Of a DNA stretch of 14,588 bases, positions 1 through 7,076 are shown in pieces. Position numbers and translations under genes: made by a program. The first letter of the stretch is position 1, and every line of letters starts with the position of its first letter. Where the stretch lies: assembly GCA_964612185.1 (NCBI GenBank), contig CAZTCR010000057.1, positions 1 through 14,588 on the forward strand, given 5' to 3'. The notes below the pieces were generated by a model. It did no database searches. It saw nothing but the letters and a program-made list of their open reading frames with translations, and was not told the origin of the DNA. The stretch is from UBA1447 sp964612185 (GTDB lineage Bacteria; Bacillota; Clostridia; Oscillospirales; Acutalibacteraceae).

Positions 1-1
1 A

Positions 2-71
2 ACCTACTAAAAGGTGTATGATTTAGTCTTGACTATATCATACAAGGGGGACCGCTTGCGGTGGTGGGATT
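2..71 (-). repeat. Dispersed hairpin repeat, left copy (partial)
   Basis: Read on the minus strand, this copy starts with AATCCCACCACCGC, has a tiny AA loop, and continues GCGGTCCCCCTTG into an imperfect 28-nt palindrome at 16-43 (arms GTATGATTTAGTC and GACTATATCATAC around TT, one mismatch). Positions 2-55 are identical in inverted orientation to 14535-14588, and the AATCCCACCACCGC/GCGGTCCCCCT core recurs at 10561-10613. The repeat begins 11 bp beyond the serC stop codon and runs off the window edge, so its full length is unknown. It encodes no protein. It is most likely a small non-autonomous or REP/MITE-like element; the family is not identified. Confidence 0.8.
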
Positions 72-81
72 CATTGGCTTA

Positions 82-1161
82 CTAATTATTCGCCTCAAAT
101 TCCTTCATGAACTCCACAAGTTTTTCCACGCCTTCAATGGGCATCGCGTTGTAGATGGAAGCCCGCATGCCGCCGACCGAACGGTGGCCTTTGAGGTTGA
201 CAAAACCCGCTGCCGTCGCAGCCTTTACGAATATATCGTTGAGCTCTTCCGTGGGCGCGACAAAGGTGACATTCATCATCGAACGATCCTTGGGTACCAC
301 CGGATTGCTGAACATTTTGCTGGCATCCAAAAAATCGTAGAGGATTTGCGCTTTCTTTTGATTATGAAGTTTCATCGCTTCAAGGCCGCCGAGGTTCTTA
401 ATCCATTCAAGCACCAGCTTGCAGATGTAAATCGAATAGCACGGCGGGGTGTTGTACATGGAATCGTTATCCGCCATCGCCTTGTAATCCATCACCGTTG
501 GCGTGCAGTCCCTTGCTTTGCCGATTAAATCATCGCGGACAATAACAACCGTTAAACCGGCAGGCGCGACATTTTTCTGCGCGCCGCCATAAATAAGACC
601 AAACTTTGAAACATCCAGCGGCTCTGAAAGGAAGCATGAAGAAACATCGGCTACCAGCGGAATATCACCCGTATCCGGAAATTCTTTGTAACAGGTGCCA
701 AATATTGTATTGTTCATACAGATATAAACATAATCCGCATCGGGTGTGAAATCTTCTTTTTTCAGCGCGGGTATATAGGAAAAAGTTTTGTCTTTTGAAG
801 AGGCGACCACTTTGATTTCGCCGTATTTTTTTGCTTCTTCATAGGCTTTTGTGGCAAACTGGCCGGTCAGCACATAATCCGCCTTGCCGGAACCGTTCAG
901 GAGATTCATCGGTATACCGGCGAACTGAAGCGACGCGCCGCCTTGGAAGAAAAGAATTTTGTAATTGTCGGGCACATTGAGCACCTCGCGGAATAATTTT
1001 TCCGCGCCGAATATGATTTCCTCATAAACCTTCGAGCGGTGCGACATTTCCATTACCGATTGACCGCTGCCTTTGTAGTCGAGCATCTCCGCCGCAGCCC
1101 TGTTGAGAACGCTTTCGGGCAGCATGGATGGTCCTGCCGAAAAATTGAAAACTCTTGCCAT
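82..1161 (-). CDS. serC: Phosphoserine aminotransferase SerC
   Basis: This pyridoxal-phosphate enzyme transfers the amino group of glutamate to 3-phosphohydroxypyruvate in the second step of serine biosynthesis, in the cytoplasm; family members can also serve pyridoxal-phosphate synthesis. The 359-aa length is normal. Family marks are the N-terminal VFNFSAGPSMLPESV, the cofactor-phosphate loop QGGAS at 73-77, ADVSS at 171-175, the Schiff-base lysine K196 in YGGAQKNVAPAG, and the C-terminal GHRSVGGMRASIYNAM block. An upstream in-frame ATG at 1218 exists, but the start at 1161 has a GGAGGT ribosome binding site 7 nt before it and matches the usual MxRVFNFSAGP start. It stands alone in this window with its own promoter. 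serA, a frequent neighbour, is not present but could lie left of the edge. No T-rich terminator is visible before the left repeat. Confidence 0.97.
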   Translation of the reverse strand: MARVFNFSAGPSMLPESVLNRAAAEMLDYKGSGQSVMEMSHRSKVYEEIIFGAEKLFREVLNVPDNYKILFFQGGASLQFAGIPMNLLNGSGKADYVLTGQFATKAYEEAKKYGEIKVVASSKDKTFSYIPALKKEDFTPDADYVYICMNNTIFGTCYKEFPDTGDIPLVADVSSCFLSEPLDVSKFGLIYGGAQKNVAPAGLTVVIVRDDLIGKARDCTPTVMDYKAMADNDSMYNTPPCYSIYICKLVLEWIKNLGGLEAMKLHNQKKAQILYDFLDASKMFSNPVVPKDRSMMNVTFVAPTEELNDIFVKAATAAGFVNLKGHRSVGGMRASIYNAMPIEGVEKLVEFMKEFEANN

Positions 1162-1168
1162 TTTTTCT

Positions 1169-1174
1169 ACCTCC
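1169..1174 (-). promoter_or_regulatory. Ribosome binding site fixing the serC start
   Basis: GGAGGT on the minus strand lies 7 nt upstream of the ATG at 1161. It favours this start over the in-frame ATG at 1218, which would add 19 residues absent from the family. Confidence 0.85.
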
Positions 1175-1230
1175 AACAAAATTTTGGGGTTACCGGATTG
1201 CCTCGTTTTTCGAGACAATAAATTAGTTTT

Positions 1231-1260
1231 ATTATAAGTCAGCGCGGCAATTCAAGTCAA
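1231..1260 (-). promoter_or_regulatory. Predicted sigma-A promoter of serC
   Basis: Minus strand: -35 TTGACT (1255-1260) and -10 TATAAT (1231-1236) with an 18-nt spacer. Transcription would start near 1224, giving a leader of about 60 nt. The consensus match is strong and the location is right; it is not experimentally shown. Confidence 0.75.
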
Positions 1261-1282
1261 TGGCGAAAAGTTAATAATATGT

Positions 1283-1302
1283 GTATTTACCGCGGTAAAT
1301 AC
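1283..1302. promoter_or_regulatory. Perfect 20-bp palindrome, candidate operator
   Basis: GTATTTACCGCGGTAAATAC is a perfect inverted repeat between the divergent serC and DUF3048 genes. Its centre is about 68 bp upstream of the predicted serC start of transcription and about 105 bp upstream of the other one, a position that suits an activator of serC or a shared regulator. The central CG with symmetric AT-rich arms resembles dimeric helix-turn-helix operators. I cannot assign it to a known regulator. Confidence 0.5.
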
Positions 1303-1362
1303 TGTTTATATTAACCGAAGGGCAAAGCCGGTTTTTTCCGGATAAAAAAAGCCCCGTCGGTA

Positions 1363-1391
1363 TTGAAAAAACAAACACATCAAAGTATAAT
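1363..1391 (+). promoter_or_regulatory. Predicted sigma-A promoter of the DUF3048 gene
   Basis: -35 TTGAAA (1363-1368), a 17-nt spacer, and a perfect -10 TATAAT (1386-1391). Transcription would start near 1398, about 34 nt before the ATG at 1432. The promoter overlaps an upstream in-frame ATG at 1363, which argues that the longer reading is not translated. Confidence 0.8.
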
Positions 1392-1416
1392 ACTTCATAT
1401 ACGCCGCAGAGAGTAC

Positions 1417-1423
1417 AAGGGGG
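1417..1423 (+). promoter_or_regulatory. Ribosome binding site fixing the DUF3048 start
   Basis: AAGGGGG ends 8 nt before the ATG at 1432, downstream of the predicted promoter. It selects 1432 over the ATG at 1363. Confidence 0.75.
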
Positions 1424-1431
1424 ATACAAGG

Positions 1432-2547
1432 ATGCCGAAAGCCAGCAGACAGAAGAAAAAAAATGTGAACAAGAACCGGGTTACCGTGCTGATTGCCGCC
1501 GTACTGCTTATTACCGCGCTCATAGCCGGTATTTTTTTATTTGGGAAGTTTAAAAACGATCCCGCTGACGAAACCACGGCTTCAACCGCGCAGCCGACGA
1601 CGCAGGCACCTACTACGCAGGCCGAAGCAGTCAAACTGAAAAATCCGTTAACGGGTGTTGCCGGCTTGAGCGACACCGCCGCCGGTAAAAGACCGATAGC
1701 CGTCGTGGTGGAAAATGCTCCTCCGGCGAGACCGCAATGGGGCCTGTGCTCGCCGGACATTGTCATTGAAGGCGTGGTGGAAGGCGGCATCACCCGCATG
1801 CTCTGGTTATATGCCGATGTCAACACAATTCCCAAGGTCGGTCCCTTGCGCAGCGCGCGCCATGACTTTGTGGAGGTGGCTGAAGGCTTGAACGCGGTTT
1901 TTGTTCACTGGGGCTGGAGTTATGTGGCGGAAGACGCGATAATCAACCGAAAGGTTGATCATATCAACGGTCTCAATGGTGTGTACTTTTACCGCGATAA
2001 TTCGCGCAATGTTGACTCCGAACACAGGGGCTATACCAATGGGGAAAGCATCGCAACGGCACTCAAGGACAAAAACATCAACACACAGGTCGGCGAAACC
2101 TACGCCGCACCGTTCAAATTTGTCAAAGAAAACGCTGCAAGAACGCCCGCCGGCAGCGCTTGCGAAAAAGTATCTTTCGCGTTTTCGTCGAGTTACAAAC
2201 ACGATTTTTGTTACAACACTGCGGATAAATTTTATTATAACTATATGAACGATAACCCGATGCTGGAAGACGGCGGCAGACAAATGGCCGTCACCAATGT
2301 TATCCTGCTGTACTGCCCGGTCGCGTCCTATAACAATACCATTTTAATGGAGATGGATTTAACCGGCGGCAACGGATTGTATGTTTCAAACGGAGCCAGC
2401 GAAACCATCACCTGGAAAAAGGGCAACACACCTACCGCGCCTTTAAAACTTTATGCCGCGGACGGCACCGAACTACAGCTCAATCCCGGCAAATCCTATA
2501 TCGGCTTTGTGCCGGCGGCGCAAAGCGGCAATACGGTTATCGCGTGA
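1432..2547 (+). CDS. DUF3048 (YerB-like) membrane-anchored protein
   Basis: This 371-aa protein has a basic N-terminus, one hydrophobic segment at about 17-38, and a Thr/Pro-rich linker at about 44-66. An extracellular DUF3048 region follows. The family pattern is seen in KNPLTG (70-75), RPIAVVVEN and ARPQWGL (about 87-105), the VEGGITRML block (about 117-124) and VGPLRSARHDFVEVAE (136-151). The C-terminal part ends in GKSYIGFVP, which looks complete. Many Firmicute relatives (YerB) are lipoproteins. This one has no lipobox cysteine after the hydrophobic segment, so it is probably held by an uncleaved signal anchor. The molecular function of the family is not established to my knowledge. The gene is monocistronic: its own promoter precedes it and a strong terminator follows. 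Confidence 0.9.
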   Translation: MPKASRQKKKNVNKNRVTVLIAAVLLITALIAGIFLFGKFKNDPADETTASTAQPTTQAPTTQAEAVKLKNPLTGVAGLSDTAAGKRPIAVVVENAPPARPQWGLCSPDIVIEGVVEGGITRMLWLYADVNTIPKVGPLRSARHDFVEVAEGLNAVFVHWGWSYVAEDAIINRKVDHINGLNGVYFYRDNSRNVDSEHRGYTNGESIATALKDKNINTQVGETYAAPFKFVKENAARTPAGSACEKVSFAFSSSYKHDFCYNTADKFYYNYMNDNPMLEDGGRQMAVTNVILLYCPVASYNNTILMEMDLTGGNGLYVSNGASETITWKKGNTPTAPLKLYAADGTELQLNPGKSYIGFVPAAQSGNTVIA

Positions 2548-2613
2548 GTTGATTGTCAATTTCATACACTCGGAATTTTCGGCAATAACATCGCATACTC
2601 ATAATAAGCTTGA

Positions 2614-2645
2614 GGCAAGCGGAAGAATCCGCTTGCCCCTTTTTT
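2614..2645 (+). terminator. Rho-independent terminator after the DUF3048 gene
   Basis: A perfect 10-bp stem (GGCAAGCGGA at 2614-2623 with TCCGCTTGCC at 2628-2637) has an AGAA loop and is followed by CC and a run of six T. It lies between two convergent genes. On the minus strand the tail after the hairpin is only weakly T-rich, so it may serve the BspA-like gene only poorly. Confidence 0.93.
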
Positions 2646-2703
2646 GTTTACAACAAGTCAGCTTATGTTCAATTGCCTGTTTCTTTGTTACCCGTTGATT
2701 TCG

Positions 2704-4914
2704 TTATGAAACAAACTTTTGAAAAATTGAGAAAATGTAATTCATCACATCAACTACATACTGCATGATGCCAACCGGTTCAACCGTATCGGGTCGATCT
2801 TGCTCCAGTTTATTATACTCTTCGGCGGATAAATTCCGCTGCGCATAATTGTCGCTGACAACACTTTGGCTCTGCAGTTTTTTAAGTTGCCAATTGTATT
2901 TGTAGAAAATGACCTTAACCGTATTGCTGTATTCATTTCCGTCAAGGTCTCTAATTGTAACTGTGATGTTGGCAGACCTCGCACCGGTGCGCAGATTTGT
3001 TATCAACCCGTTCGGGTCAACATCAACTTTTGAATTGTCCGATTGCCATGAAACATCGGCTATATCTCTGACAATTGATGAGAAATCAAGCTGCATCTGA
3101 ACTTTTTTATATGATTTGCTCCACTTCACTTTAACCGGCAAGGTACCATCAATCCATTCACCGTCGCCGAAAACACCAGGTTGTCCGTCGATACAAGATG
3201 TCGGGTAACCCCAAGAATCAAACCCTGTTTTACCGCAAATGTAATAAACCGTAAAATAGCTACCGCACCATTCGAATACACCCATACCAAGCATAGGGGC
3301 GTTGCCGTAAAAGTATGCCTCATTCAAATTTTCACAGCCCCAAAAAGCACCATCACCAACATACGATACACGGTAGCCAAAATCGACTCCGTACAAATTA
3401 TAACACGAGTAAAACGCAGACTCTCCGATTGTCTGCACACTGTCCGGTATATTGAACCAATAGATTCCACCGCATTCCGCAAAGGCAGCTTGTTGTATAT
3501 CCGTTACGGTATCCGGCAAATAAACCCAGTTCAGCCAGCAGCCGGCAAATGCGCCGCTACCGATTGTTTCGACACCGTAAGGGATATCATACTCGTCCAC
3601 TATTTTTCCGATTGGGTACTGGATAAGTATTGTTTCGTTCGCATCAAACAGTACCCCATCCTGACTTATGAAGTCTTGATTGTTCGAATCAACGAGAATT
3701 TCTTCCAAGCCGTAGCACGAAGCAAACACAAAAGACCCGATATAGTTTACACTTTCCGGTATGGTTACAGTAAAGAGCAGTTCACAGGCAATAAAAGCAC
3801 CTTGGTATAATTCTTCCAGACTGTTCGGTAACGATACAGCGCCCAACTGATAGCAGCCGGCAAATGCATAGTCGCCGATTGTTAATAACCCGTTGTGGAA
3901 GGTAACAGCGCTGATCCCGGTCTCACAAAAGGCATACGCTCCGATAAATGTAACGCTTTCCGGTATGTCCGCGGATGTTAATTCATAACACCATGCAAAA
4001 GCATAATCTCCGATTGTTTCAACGCTTGCCCCGATTGTTACTGTTTGCAAGTACTCACAACCCTCAAAAGCACTGATGCCAATTGTTTTCACAGCGCCCG
4101 TAATTACTGCCGTGAGCAACTCGTAACAATAGGCAAATGCATAGTCACCGATAGTTACCATACCCGCACCAAGTGACAGAGAAGACAAAACGAAGCAATC
4201 CGCAAACGCGAAATCGCTTATCGAGGTCGCCCCTGCTCCGACGACAGCATCCTTTATATAACTTCTAAAGGTGTTCCAAGGGACCGAATTGTAATCAAAG
4301 GTAAACATATCCCCGTTACCGGTAATATCAAGCTTACCGTTCTGGATATCAAACGACCAGTTAAGGTTCGTTCCGCAAGATCCGCTCAAGACAGTATTTG
4401 TTTTAGGCGTTATGCCTGTGACATCAAAGCCGTAATCGACATCAGATTCATCGGAATAAAATACGAGTGTAAACCCTTTGCTAAACACAGTGATTGTTTT
4501 CCCTGCGAGCTGATCGCCCGTGTATGAGCCAACCATATTGTCATTGTCATCATAGAGTTCAATAAAATCATATTCCCACTCGATCATCGTTGCTGATGAA
4601 AAGGCTATTTCAATGTTCGTCACATTCGGGTCGGAATTTCCATAAATCCATCTGTAGTAAGTGTTGTCTGCATAATTATGTGCCGAACTAAACGGGCCGG
4701 TTACAACTTCCCACATCGCTTTGCTCTGCTCAAGTTTCTTCACTTCATGCTTGGTTGGTTTTTCCGGCAATAAGTCGGCCATTTTCCCGGGTGTTTGTGT
4801 GGATGCAATTTTCGTCTGCTCAGCCGGTTCGCTTTTCGCAAACACAGAGAGAACAGGTGAACAGGTACCGACTAAAAGTGCAAGAGCTATTAGAACTGAT
4901 AGCGTTATTTTCAT
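2704..4914 (-). CDS. Secreted BspA-type LRR protein with CUB-like and Ig-like domains
   Basis: A 736-aa exported protein. Residues 1-26 form a signal peptide. Residues about 69-168 read like a CUB-like beta-sandwich (YDFIELYDDNDN, YTGDQLAGKTITV, SDESDVDYGFDV). From about 231 to 535 there are roughly 13 units of about 23 residues with the core TIGDYAFxxCxxL, the LRR_5/BspA repeat. Unit 8 is followed by an insert (FISQDGVLFDANETILIQYP) of the kind common in this family. Residues 594-675 look like a bacterial Ig-like (Big2) domain ending in a KYNWQ segment. The last 20 residues are hydrophobic and amphipathic, with no LPXTG or clear wall anchor. BspA-type proteins commonly bind host or matrix ligands; the partner here is unknown. 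The start at 4914 has AAAGGG 7 nt upstream. The gene has its own promoter, so it is not part of the sulfatase operon. Confidence 0.9.
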   Translation of the reverse strand: MKITLSVLIALALLVGTCSPVLSVFAKSEPAEQTKIASTQTPGKMADLLPEKPTKHEVKKLEQSKAMWEVVTGPFSSAHNYADNTYYRWIYGNSDPNVTNIEIAFSSATMIEWEYDFIELYDDNDNMVGSYTGDQLAGKTITVFSKGFTLVFYSDESDVDYGFDVTGITPKTNTVLSGSCGTNLNWSFDIQNGKLDITGNGDMFTFDYNSVPWNTFRSYIKDAVVGAGATSISDFAFADCFVLSSLSLGAGMVTIGDYAFAYCYELLTAVITGAVKTIGISAFEGCEYLQTVTIGASVETIGDYAFAWCYELTSADIPESVTFIGAYAFCETGISAVTFHNGLLTIGDYAFAGCYQLGAVSLPNSLEELYQGAFIACELLFTVTIPESVNYIGSFVFASCYGLEEILVDSNNQDFISQDGVLFDANETILIQYPIGKIVDEYDIPYGVETIGSGAFAGCWLNWVYLPDTVTDIQQAAFAECGGIYWFNIPDSVQTIGESAFYSCYNLYGVDFGYRVSYVGDGAFWGCENLNEAYFYGNAPMLGMGVFEWCGSYFTVYYICGKTGFDSWGYPTSCIDGQPGVFGDGEWIDGTLPVKVKWSKSYKKVQMQLDFSSIVRDIADVSWQSDNSKVDVDPNGLITNLRTGARSANITVTIRDLDGNEYSNTVKVIFYKYNWQLKKLQSQSVVSDNYAQRNLSAEEYNKLEQDRPDTVEPVGIMQYVVDVMNYIFSIFQKFVS

Positions 4915-5035
4915 AATTATTCCCTTTCAAACATTTTTTTGCTTTGCGTCCAAACCAAATTGCTCTTTTCCTTTCACCTCCGGAGCCAGATTTTGTGCTT
5001 GTGAAATTGTTACTTGGTATGTCTTTTTATCATTT
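4915..5035 (-). other. Leader of about 120 nt before the BspA-like gene
   Basis: This is the inferred 5' untranslated region from the promoter at 5042-5070 to the ATG at 4914. It contains GGCTCCGGAGGTGAAAGG (with a short GCTC/GAGC pairing) and, at 4941-4951, GGACGCAAAGC, a word typical of the c-di-GMP-I (GEMM) riboswitch core. The other GEMM elements, namely the upstream GGCAAA with its GAAA-capped stem and the downstream receptor hairpin, are not recognisable. I do not call a riboswitch. Confidence 0.4.
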
Positions 5036-5041
5036 TATATG

Positions 5042-5070
5042 ATTATATTCCTGTGGAATTGTGTTGTCAA
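5042..5070 (-). promoter_or_regulatory. Consensus sigma-A promoter of the BspA-like gene
   Basis: Minus strand: perfect -35 TTGACA (5065-5070), a 17-nt spacer, and perfect -10 TATAAT (5042-5047). It is the strongest promoter match in the window and suggests high basal expression unless the leader or a repressor limits it. Confidence 0.88.
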
Positions 5071-5142
5071 TAATAATTTCCCTCTTCAGCAATATTTTTA
5101 ATGCTTTCGATAGCTGTATAAATATTTAGAATATTTGTCAGC

Positions 5143-5179
5143 AAGATAAAGAGGCAGACGAAGAAAGTTCGTCTGCCTC
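5143..5179 (-). terminator. Rho-independent terminator of the sulfatase operon
   Basis: On the minus strand a perfect 12-bp stem (GAGGCAGACGAA with TTCGTCTGCCTC) and a 5-nt loop are followed by TTTATCTT. It lies 15 bp after the sulfatase stop codon and upstream of the BspA-like promoter, so it separates the two transcription units. Confidence 0.93.
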
Positions 5180-5194
5180 ATATCCGTCCGCTTG

Positions 5195-6544
5195 TTACCC
5201 CACATCGTTTTTGTCATACTCCGCAATGTAATACGGATGCTCCGGATCATAATGCGTTAGGGTTACGGGATTTTCATTCACCCCGCAGGGACGCCGCTCG
5301 CTGCCGGGGGTTTTTGTCAGCGTATCTCCAAGTTTAATCCTATAATCATTATAAATTCTTGTCAGTTCTTCAACAATATCCGGATGTTCCTCATATACAT
5401 TATTTTCTTCCGAGATGTCCGTGTCCAGATTGTATAAGAGGCTTTCGGGTTTGCCGCCTTTGTAAAAGTGCAGTTTCCAGTTGCGTTTCCGCACCGCTTC
5501 AAGCCTTGAATTGGAAGCGTAATAAATAAACTCGTCGCGCGGGGATTGGGCGCCGCCGAGTATCGTATCCGTCAAGTCGAACCCGTCGATTTTTTGCCCG
5601 CCCAACTCTTCGCCTAAAATGGCGGCAAAAGTCGGCAGCAGGTCCATTTGGCTGATTAGTTCATCGTTCACGGAAGGTTTTACTTTGCCCTTCCAGTATA
5701 TCATAAACGGAATACGCTGCCCGCCTTCCCAAGTGGTGTGCTTTCTGCCCCGCAGGGGATAGTTGCTCGCGCCGCGGTCGGCCCGCGAGCCGTTGTCGGA
5801 GGTGAAGATGACAATGGTGTTGTCCAGCAGCTTCAGCCTTTCCAGCTCGAAGATGACAGCCCCGCTTGCCCAGTCGGCGGAGGCGACACACGCGCCGAAG
5901 TCGCCGTTTTCGGATTCCGCTACAAACCGCTCGGCAGCGTAGTGGGGCAGATGAACATGCATCTGCGCAAAGTATAAAAAGAACTTGTTGTTTTGGTTGG
6001 CTCTTATAAACTCGACGCATTTTTCCACATACCGTTCGGTGAGCGCGCGCTGATCGGGCTGTTCCTCAACGACTTCACTGCCGGCAATCAGCGGCAAGGG
6101 CGGCGAATTTTCCGGGTCATCTCTGCCAACCATCATACCCATGTCGTTGCTGTACGGCAGGCCGAAGTAACTGTCGAACCCGAACTCGCAGGGTAAAAAT
6201 TCCTTTTGGTCCCCGCAATGCCATTTGCCGACTATTGCCGTGGCATAGCCGGCGTTTTTAAACAGTTGCGGCATGGTGAATTCATCCTTGCTCAATCCCA
6301 GCGGGTCGGCAGGGAAAAGTACCCGGTCAATACCCACCCGCGGCGGATAGCAGCCGGTGAGCAGCGCGGCTCTGGACGGTGAGCAAACGGGCGATGCCGC
6401 GTAGCAGGAGGTGAAGACCATGCTCTCCTTCGCGAGTTTGTCGGTTAAGGGTGTCTTGTTAATTTTGCTGCCGTAACAACCCAAATCGCCGTACCCCAAA
6501 TCGTCGCAGTTAATGAGGACAACATTCGGCTTTTTATTGTTCAT
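5195..6544 (-). CDS. Cys-type sulfatase (arylsulfatase A/GALNS-like, S1 family)
   Basis: A 449-aa hydrolase of sulfate esters. The formylglycine signature C54-S-P-S-R58 followed by AALLTG shows the catalytic Cys that needs post-translational oxidation. Other active-site residues are present: D14 and D15 (metal), K107 and H109 (GKWHCG), H196, D250-N251 (metal, TSDNGS) and K268 (RGRKHTTWEGG). GFDSYFGLPYSNDM is typical of the arylsulfatase A/galactosamine-6-sulfatase branch. No signal peptide is visible, so it should act in the cytoplasm on an imported sulfated sugar, unless exported another way. AAGG 7 nt upstream of the ATG is the ribosome binding site and lies inside a heptamer repeat. It is the last gene of the operon, 35 nt after the acetyltransferase gene. 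No sulfatase-maturing radical-SAM enzyme is in the window. The exact substrate is unknown. Confidence 0.93.
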   Translation of the reverse strand: MNNKKPNVVLINCDDLGYGDLGCYGSKINKTPLTDKLAKESMVFTSCYAASPVCSPSRAALLTGCYPPRVGIDRVLFPADPLGLSKDEFTMPQLFKNAGYATAIVGKWHCGDQKEFLPCEFGFDSYFGLPYSNDMGMMVGRDDPENSPPLPLIAGSEVVEEQPDQRALTERYVEKCVEFIRANQNNKFFLYFAQMHVHLPHYAAERFVAESENGDFGACVASADWASGAVIFELERLKLLDNTIVIFTSDNGSRADRGASNYPLRGRKHTTWEGGQRIPFMIYWKGKVKPSVNDELISQMDLLPTFAAILGEELGGQKIDGFDLTDTILGGAQSPRDEFIYYASNSRLEAVRKRNWKLHFYKGGKPESLLYNLDTDISEENNVYEEHPDIVEELTRIYNDYRIKLGDTLTKTPGSERRPCGVNENPVTLTHYDPEHPYYIAEYDKNDVG

Positions 6545-6572
6545 TATTCATCCTTCATCATTCATCATTCAT
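6545..6572 (-). repeat. Degenerate heptamer tandem repeat, 4 units, at the sulfatase start
   Basis: On the minus strand four 7-nt units run directly into the start codon: ATGAATG, ATGAATG, ATGAAGG, ATGAATA, then ATG. The third unit supplies the AAGG ribosome binding site. Each unit itself begins with ATG, each in a different frame from the next. Confidence 0.75.
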
Positions 6573-6579
6573 TTAGCAG

Positions 6580-7059
6580 CTATACGCACCTGCAGTAAAT
6601 CCCCGGGCTGCTGTCTTCAATCACCGTTGCGCCGACCGCTTTCGCGTAATAATCAGCGGGTCCAACCGCGCCGATAATCGCGTAGGCAAAGCCTTGCTCC
6701 CACAAGGATTCCAGGCAGCGCCACAACAGCACCGAACCGATGCCCTGCCCCCGCATCTTTTTTACAACCCCCGTCGGGCCGAAAAAGCTTTTACCGGTGG
6801 CGTTGTAGCAGGCGAAACCGAGGATTTCGTTTTTTGCGTCCACAGCGATGAAGCAACTGATCGGGTCGTTATAAAAGGACGCCGTTGTTTCGCTTGCCCA
6901 ACCTTCGCTGAATTCATTTTTAATGAAAGCCTCAACTTTTTTGAAGTTCGGGGAAAGCACGCGCAAAAATCGAATGCCGGTTGTTTTTGCAATATTCGCT
7001 TCTTTTCGGCGGAATTCGCTGTAGTCCAGTTTCCAAAGTCTGACGAGCATGTCGGGCAT
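6580..7059 (-). CDS. GNAT-family N-acetyltransferase
   Basis: A 159-aa protein of the GCN5-related fold, which moves an acetyl group from acetyl-CoA to an amine. The acetyl-CoA pyrophosphate loop is R103-G-Q-G-I-G108, followed by the helix SVLLWRCLESL. The C-terminal AVGPADYYAKAVGATVIE has the usual 'xxFYxkxGF'-like end of GNATs. The substrate is not predictable. Co-location with glycan genes would fit an amino sugar, but a protein or small amine is equally possible. The ATG at 7059 is chosen over 7095 because GAGGAG lies 8 nt before it and the longer reading would overlap the preceding gene. The gap to that gene is 17 nt, so the two are surely co-transcribed. Confidence 0.85.
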   Translation of the reverse strand: MPDMLVRLWKLDYSEFRRKEANIAKTTGIRFLRVLSPNFKKVEAFIKNEFSEGWASETTASFYNDPISCFIAVDAKNEILGFACYNATGKSFFGPTGVVKKMRGQGIGSVLLWRCLESLWEQGFAYAIIGAVGPADYYAKAVGATVIEDSSPGIYCRCV

Positions 7060-7067
7060 ATTGTTGT

Positions 7068-7073
7068 CTCCTC
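7068..7073 (-). promoter_or_regulatory. Ribosome binding site fixing the acetyltransferase start
   Basis: GAGGAG on the minus strand, 8 nt before the ATG at 7059, lies in the 17-nt gap after the preceding stop codon. Confidence 0.75.
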
Positions 7074-7076
7074 TTG

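Noticed and set aside
1328..1356. CCGG/CCGG hairpin with A and T runs before the DUF3048 promoter
   Set aside because: The stem is only 4 bp and its loop holds the T-run, so it is not a credible terminator or attenuator.
2614..2637. Bidirectional terminator also ending the BspA-like transcript
   Set aside because: The stem is symmetric, but the minus-strand tail (TCAAGCTTATT) is not a proper T-run; only the plus-strand role is well supported.
3181..3810. Open frame of 209 codons on the plus strand
   Set aside because: It is antisense to the LRR repeats of the BspA-like gene; the open frame results from the repeat composition.
4941..4951. c-di-GMP-I riboswitch
   Set aside because: Only the GACGCAAAGC word matches. 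The paired stems and receptor hairpin of the GEMM fold are not found around it.
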